Source: Nanobdellota archaeon (lineage in GTDB: Archaea; Nanobdellota; Nanobdellia; Parvarchaeales; Parvarchaeaceae). Taken from it: a DNA stretch of 64,000 nucleotides. Where the stretch lies: positions 1 through 64,000 of the forward strand of contig JAKASS010000002.1 of assembly GCA_021818905.1 (NCBI GenBank), written 5' to 3'. This document shows positions 60,599-64,000 of this stretch, one piece after another; within the stretch, counting starts at the first letter, position 1, and every line of letters starts with the position of its first letter. A program made the position numbers and the translations under genes. The notes under the pieces were generated by a model, which saw only the letters and a list, made by a program, of their open reading frames with translations, did no database searches and was not told the origin of the DNA.

Positions 60599-61291
60599 AT
60601 GGCTAAGTTCTATTTCAAAAAGGCCCTGAAATCTGGAGGTTATATAATTACAGCTTTTCAAACGGTCGGCTATATATCTATATTAGCCAGCAGATATCTC
60701 GAAGAGAAGGGTGCGATAAAAGATATAGGTTTCATAGACTTAGACATCGAAATGCCTGTGGCTGTAATTGATCGTGGCGAAATAAATTTTCCAGTAAGGA
60801 TACTACAAGCAGAAAATTCAATTTTCATAAATTCTCAGTTTCCGTTGGATCCAGATGCTATAAAGGAGCTGATATCACAGATATTTGAGATATACAAGAA
60901 ATATAAATTCGAGGGCATAATCTGCCTAGACGGCCTTGCGATAGATAAAGGAAAGGAAGTCAGTGAACTCTATTATGCATCTAGCAGAAATGGCTTTCAG
61001 CCTGCAAATGCGAGAAAGCTAGAGGATGGCGCAATAATAGGTCTAAATGCTGAGTTGACTTTAAGGGCTAAAATGGAGGACGTTCCAGTAACGCTTTTGA
61101 TGGCAGAGACTCACTCCGAAATACCAGACGGCTTAGCGGCGGCTACATTGATTAATGCGCTTGCACCTCTTGGCATACACGTTGACACAAGAGAACTCGT
61201 ATCAGAATATAGGCAAACGCTTGCAAAGATAGACGAGATGCTGAAGAAAATAAACAAGAAGGAAGAACCTAAAACCGACTTATATGGCTAA
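60599..61291 (+). CDS. proteasome assembly chaperone 2-like (PAC2) family protein
   Basis: The 230-residue protein matches archaeal PAC2-fold proteins. The N-terminal IITAFQTVGYISILASRYLE sits beside FIDLDIEMPVAVIDRGEINF. The core has ETHSEIPDGLAAATLINALA and LGIHVDTRELVSEYRQTL, and a basic C-terminal helix ends KKINKKEEPKTDLYG. Homologues in archaea are predicted assembly factors for the proteasome or related ring complexes; function is not verified. It has its own promoter and faces the Nudix-like gene. Confidence 0.9.
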   Translation: MAKFYFKKALKSGGYIITAFQTVGYISILASRYLEEKGAIKDIGFIDLDIEMPVAVIDRGEINFPVRILQAENSIFINSQFPLDPDAIKELISQIFEIYKKYKFEGIICLDGLAIDKGKEVSELYYASSRNGFQPANARKLEDGAIIGLNAELTLRAKMEDVPVTLLMAETHSEIPDGLAAATLINALAPLGIHVDTRELVSEYRQTLAKIDEMLKKINKKEEPKTDLYG

Positions 61292-61299
61292 ATTTTGGC

Positions 61300-61713
61300 C
61301 TATAGATTTTTAAACTTTTCTCTTTTTTCTGCGACTTCGTTAAGATATTTTGATACATGGTCATCCATAAATGAAGTGGAATAAGCAACTATGTCTTTTA
61401 TAGGAACCCATTTATAGGATTGGAAAAAGTGGGATACTTCTGGTCCTCCCTTTATATAATCAGCCACGTATACAAAATAAGTAAGTTTCGGATTTTCGCT
61501 CGGTACATATTTAAAAACCCTATCGGTTAGCTTATAGCTTACCATCATACCGCCCAAAAAATCATTTATTTCCTTTCTTGGACTGCTCTCCTCTGTCAAA
61601 TTTATGAAAGGAAAAACCCATGTAGCTCTAGGGAGAAGTTTGTCTTGGTCCTTTAATTTAACTAGCAAAACCAAGTTATCTTTTAAAACTATTATGGAAG
61701 CTCTACGCTGCAT
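61300..61713 (-). CDS. degenerate Nudix-like protein
   Basis: The 137-residue protein fits a Nudix fold: RRASIIVLKDNLVLLVKLK opens the first strands, then LTEESSPRKEINDFLGGMMV lies where the Nudix helix should be, but the REx2EExG catalytic signature is missing. YKWVPIKDIVAYSTSFMDDH closes the fold. Loss of the acidic metal ligands predicts a binding or regulatory rather than hydrolytic role. It converges with the PAC2 gene (8-nt gap) and is divergent from the cysteine-rich gene. Confidence 0.65.
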   Translation of the reverse strand: MQRRASIIVLKDNLVLLVKLKDQDKLLPRATWVFPFINLTEESSPRKEINDFLGGMMVSYKLTDRVFKYVPSENPKLTYFVYVADYIKGGPEVSHFFQSYKWVPIKDIVAYSTSFMDDHVSKYLNEVAEKREKFKNL

Positions 61714-61768
61714 ATCTTTTTAATAAATCCACTCGTATAAATGCATTAAAACAGATAAAATTACGATA

Positions 61769-61777
61769 ATATTTATA
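61769..61777 (+). promoter_or_regulatory. TATA-like box for the cysteine-rich gene
   Basis: ATATTTATA is centred about 26 nt before the ATG at 61799. Confidence 0.45.
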
Positions 61778-61798
61778 GCGTAGACAGCTAAGATACTT

Positions 61799-62089
61799 AT
61801 GTACAAAGCAAATGCTATAGTATTGATAGTACTTGTTGTGCTTGTGGTTGCTGCAGCACTATTTTATACAAACACCGGAGAGAACCATCGTACCGTTTCC
61901 GTAGGCCTGTGTGAGCTAGAATGTCAGAACATTACAGCACATGGTGCTACGTACACAAATTACTGCGCTGCAAAGAACATAAGTTATGGTTATTCTTGTG
62001 CGATATCACAGACTGCTAACTCATCGATATGCGGGAATCCTACAACAGTTTACGTAACAGACAGTTGTCAACTTGTAGACGTCGGCTAG
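61799..62089 (+). CDS. cysteine-rich exported protein
   Basis: The 96-residue protein has an N-terminal hydrophobic segment (KANAIVLIVLVVLVVAAALF) acting as signal anchor. The outside part of about 70 residues has six cysteines (LCELECQ, NYCAAK, YSCAI, SICGN and SCQ), all even in number and likely disulfide-linked, and two NxS/T sequons. No family is recognised. It could be a surface or secreted peptide. Its stop codon TAG sits at the edge of the 14-bp direct repeat of the adjacent miniature element, so that the gene end is intact. TATA-like box 26 nt upstream. Confidence 0.65.
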   Translation: MYKANAIVLIVLVVLVVAAALFYTNTGENHRTVSVGLCELECQNITAHGATYTNYCAAKNISYGYSCAISQTANSSICGNPTTVYVTDSCQLVDVG

Positions 62090-62197
62090 GCGTGTGCATA
62101 ACTGTCTTGTAGCGTGACTAGATACTCATCAAAATTACCCCGTTCCTGCACACAAAGTAGAAAATGAGGAGTTATGCACAGGCGTAGACGTCGGCTA
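62075..62197. repeat. 95-bp inverted-repeat element flanked by 14-bp direct repeats (MITE-like)
   Basis: GTAGACGTCGGCTA occurs at 62075-62088 and again at 62184-62197. Between them TGTGCATAACT (62093-62103) and AGTTATGCACA (62170-62180) are perfect 11-bp inverted repeats. The 95-bp centre has no ORF. This pattern resembles a miniature inverted-repeat transposable element with a target duplication. The left copy encodes the last codons and stop of the cysteine-rich gene, and the right copy would restore an equivalent end (GGC TAA) if the element were absent. No related transposase was seen in the window. Confidence 0.65.
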
Positions 62198-62202
62198 AAT
62201 GC

Positions 62203-62904
62203 TTATCGTCGTTTTCGCTTTGAAGATTTATTTTGACGTGATTTCTTCGATTTTTTTCCCCCTGTGACTGCCGGGAGACTGTTGTCTATTTCGCCAAGTT
62301 TTCTTATCTTTTCGTTCAAGAAAGAGATTCTATTCTCTTTTTCGCCGACTACTTGTGATGTTTCCATATGCACCAAGGTGCCATTGCAGTTTGCACAACG
62401 AAAGTCATTCTCGAGGGCTTGCTTTAATTCATATTGCCTGTTGCATGTTTCGCAGATATAAAAGTCATTGGCCTTGTTAAGGTCTATGGATTTCTTCGCT
62501 TGTTGTATTTCATCCTCATATTCCTTCTTTATAAGGAAAATCAACCTTTCCGGGTTTGCTTTCCAATAGTAAGTATACCACGCCTTTGCGCCCTTCTTTT
62601 TCTTCGTATACGAAACCAAATTTTTGTTATATAGTTTATACAAGAACTTTCTTATTGCGTTCGCCTTTTCGAATTTCAACTTCTTTGCTAAGGTATTCTC
62701 CTCCATTGGACCTTTTGCGATTAAGTACTTGAACACTTCCAAGCCTTTTTCGCCGCTGAGATCGACAACGTATTTAACCGCTTCTTCTAGCGAAAGAAGC
62801 TTGTTTATGTTTATTACCACTTTCTGAGGCTTTTGTTGCTTAACCGCAGGTTCCCTTTTTCTGCTTTTAGAAACTTTCTTTCCTCGTTTTATTTTCTTAG
62901 CCAT
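62203..62904 (-). CDS. tfe: transcription factor E alpha subunit
   Basis: The protein (233 aa) has a basic tail, then the N-terminal extended winged helix (LLSLEEAVKYVVDLSGEKGL; KKLKFEKANAIRKFLYKLYN). The C-terminal zinc ribbon has CETCNRQYEL and CANCNGTL near residues 151 and 173. TFE helps open promoters for archaeal RNA polymerase. N- and C-terminal Lys/Arg-rich extensions (KKIKRGKKVSKSRKREP and KKSKKSRQNKSSKRKRR) are longer than usual and may bind nucleic acid. A TATA-like box lies 27 nt upstream. The stop is 6 nt from the direct repeat. Confidence 0.92.
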   Translation of the reverse strand: MAKKIKRGKKVSKSRKREPAVKQQKPQKVVININKLLSLEEAVKYVVDLSGEKGLEVFKYLIAKGPMEENTLAKKLKFEKANAIRKFLYKLYNKNLVSYTKKKKGAKAWYTYYWKANPERLIFLIKKEYEDEIQQAKKSIDLNKANDFYICETCNRQYELKQALENDFRCANCNGTLVHMETSQVVGEKENRISFLNEKIRKLGEIDNSLPAVTGGKKSKKSRQNKSSKRKRR

Positions 62905-62927
62905 ATCAGTATAATGTGCTGCTTATC

Positions 62928-62935
62928 ATATAAAT
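62928..62935 (-). promoter_or_regulatory. TATA-like box for tfe
   Basis: The minus strand reads ATTTATAT, centred 27 nt before the TFE ATG at 62904. Confidence 0.45.
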
Positions 62936-62939
62936 TTGA

Positions 62940-64000
62940 TTATAAGTGTGAGAAAAGTAACGTTCCTAGCGGCGTTAAGAATAGGAAAAAAACAGAGAAG
63001 AATATTATAACTCCGTTTGTAGCGTTCCAAAGTAATTTTTTGTCCTTTATTGTGTATCCCAATAGCTCATTAACTATCTTACACCCGTCTGTGATATAAA
63101 ATATCGGCAAGAAATTTGCCAATCCTAAGCCTAGTGATATGATGGCAATCCATAAGAATAAGCCATCAAACCAGTATAAGGTTTGTGATGTCGCATTATT
63201 ATTCGGATAGGCATTTTGAGAAATCGGCGATATGAGGAACTGAGCTGGTTCTGTTGCTATGAATCCCGCATATATTCCTATATAGCTATGATTTGTCGTA
63301 TTTATCGACGCGTTGTATGTCGTCTTTATGTCGTAAACCACTCCAGAAGACGTGGTTAAATTAATGTACCGCCCGGGGATTACGCTTAATTTTGATTCTG
63401 CCTGCAGTACCGTCGAGAATTGCTGTCCGTTTATTTGTGTTATTGTGGCATTTACCGGAAGACTTGCATTTGCTGCTGGGCTATTCGGAACCACGCTTAT
63501 TACTTGCAATGCCAATGGCGCAAACGATACAGCGTGTATGGCTACTATATAATTTGAAAGCAAAAGGTAAATTACGAGAAATAAAATACCTAGTATGATG
63601 TTTGTAAAAGACCCAGCTGAAAGGACTTTAAGCCTGTCAAATCTACTTGCTTTTTCAAATTGCTTCTCATTTGGCTCTACAAAAGCCAGGGGGAGGAAAG
63701 CGAGGAAAAAGCCGAAACCTGACGCCTTTAGTTTTATTTTCTTTGAAAGCGCGACTATTCCGTGTGATCCCTCATGAAGAGCGACCACTACTATCAATGC
63801 GATAAGCCAATAAAATATCGGTACCCCCACTATACCTGGAACTCCGGACACGGGCAAAACGAGATCTAATGCGGCCGGCGTCGAACTTGGGTGGGACATC
63901 ATCAAATTTAAGTATGGGATAAGGAGATAGAGCATGAATCCTATCGATGCGACGGCGGCTATTACCCCAATAATTGCGTAAACGTTTATAATTCGTTTAT
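62940..64000 (-). CDS. M50-family site-2 protease with PDZ domain (5' end outside window)
   Basis: The frame is open to the right window edge. An internal ATG at 63935 would cut into a membrane helix that continues upstream (NVYAIIGVIAAVASIGFMLY), so the true start lies beyond 64000. The protein has the zinc site VALHEGSHGIVALS, a second metal-site region in GLANFLPIFYITDGCKIVNE, and a PDZ-like insert (VISVVPNSPAANASLPVNAT, then TITQINGQQFSTVLQ). It is a multi-helix intramembrane metalloprotease, distinct from the short M50 protein at 59823. It ends 36 nt from the tfe start on the same strand. Confidence 0.85.
   Translation of the reverse strand, partial: KRIINVYAIIGVIAAVASIGFMLYLLIPYLNLMMSHPSSTPAALDLVLPVSGVPGIVGVPIFYWLIALIVVVALHEGSHGIVALSKKIKLKASGFGFFLAFLPLAFVEPNEKQFEKASRFDRLKVLSAGSFTNIILGILFLVIYLLLSNYIVAIHAVSFAPLALQVISVVPNSPAANASLPVNATITQINGQQFSTVLQAESKLSVIPGRYINLTTSSGVVYDIKTTYNASINTTNHSYIGIYAGFIATEPAQFLISPISQNAYPNNNATSQTLYWFDGLFLWIAIISLGLGLANFLPIFYITDGCKIVNELLGYTIKDKKLLWNATNGVIIFFSVFFLFLTPLGTLLFSHL

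Noticed and set aside
1-64000. CRISPR array or phage/defence island
   Set aside because: No regularly spaced repeats, Cas genes, integrases or restriction genes were seen.

Overview
The window comes from an archaeal chromosome. The evidence is a set of archaeal hallmark genes: 16S rRNA with archaeal signature stretches, RNA polymerase subunits RpoL and RpoF, ribosomal protein L21e, TFE, fibrillarin with Nop5, the archaeal Cbf5/TruB pseudouridine synthase, TrmY, archaeal-type phosphoglycerate mutase, cupin glucose-6-phosphate isomerase, AglB and an ER-type signal peptidase. The DNA is AT-rich and gene-dense, with overlapping genes. Many genes have a TATA-like box about 24-30 nt before the start codon, which implies leaderless mRNAs. 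The unlinked and divergent 16S gene, the shortened Nop5 and the many small unknown proteins suggest a fast-evolving lineage, possibly DPANN/Micrarchaeota-like. That placement is an inference and needs a phylogeny.

Layout: (1) 1-7.2 kb: the end of a DUF2080 gene, a tiny membrane peptide, a nickel superoxide dismutase operon (sodN, Nudix, S26 processing protease), a serine hydrolase, dcd, xth, a NitT/TauT-like ABC transporter with a separate AAA-associated domain protein, and a KaiC-like ATPase. (2) 7.3-17.5 kb: PolX, apgM, a coiled-coil protein, fibrillarin/Nop5, three sugar-nucleotide/glycosyltransferase genes, hisS and a small winged-helix regulator. (3) 17.6-24.3 kb: two PrkA-type AAA kinases, a YeaH/DUF444 protein and SpoVR. 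(4) 24.5-31 kb: GNAT, a sugar nucleotidyltransferase, a phosphohexomutase, galT split by a one-base frameshift, tRNA-Asp, a surface protein and a GT4 enzyme. (5) 31-40.6 kb: dnaJ-dnaK-grpE, a glycogen debranching enzyme, a nucleotide kinase, signal peptidase, rpoL and B12-dependent ribonucleotide reductase. (6) 40.6-43 kb: a decayed gene and the solitary 16S rRNA with its processing stem and promoter. (7) 43-51.9 kb: trmY, HIT, a GT4/glycosidase/kinase-like group, tRNA-Trp with intron, DUF655-rpoF-rpl21e, tRNA-Leu, thrC, tRNA-Pro, cbf5 and cmk. (8) 51.9-57.5 kb: AglB, glucose-6-phosphate isomerase and a flippase. (9) 57.5-64 kb: a membrane protein/YchF-like GTPase/rsmA/M50 protease operon, a PAC2-family protein, a degenerate Nudix protein, a cysteine-rich exported protein followed by a miniature inverted-repeat element, TFE and a second M50 protease.

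Main themes are oxidative stress (Ni-SOD with its own protease), a bacterial/haloarchaeal-like PrkA-YeaH-SpoVR stress module, surface glycan synthesis and N-glycosylation (epimerase, several glycosyltransferases, hexomutase, nucleotidyltransferase, flippase, AglB), glycogen-like polymer turnover, and core information processing. The most unusual points are the Ni-SOD maturation operon, the four-gene PrkA module, 16S substitutions at normally invariant decoding-centre positions, a tRNA-Leu whose anticodon reads AAG, and a 95-bp inverted-repeat element flanked by a 14-bp direct repeat.
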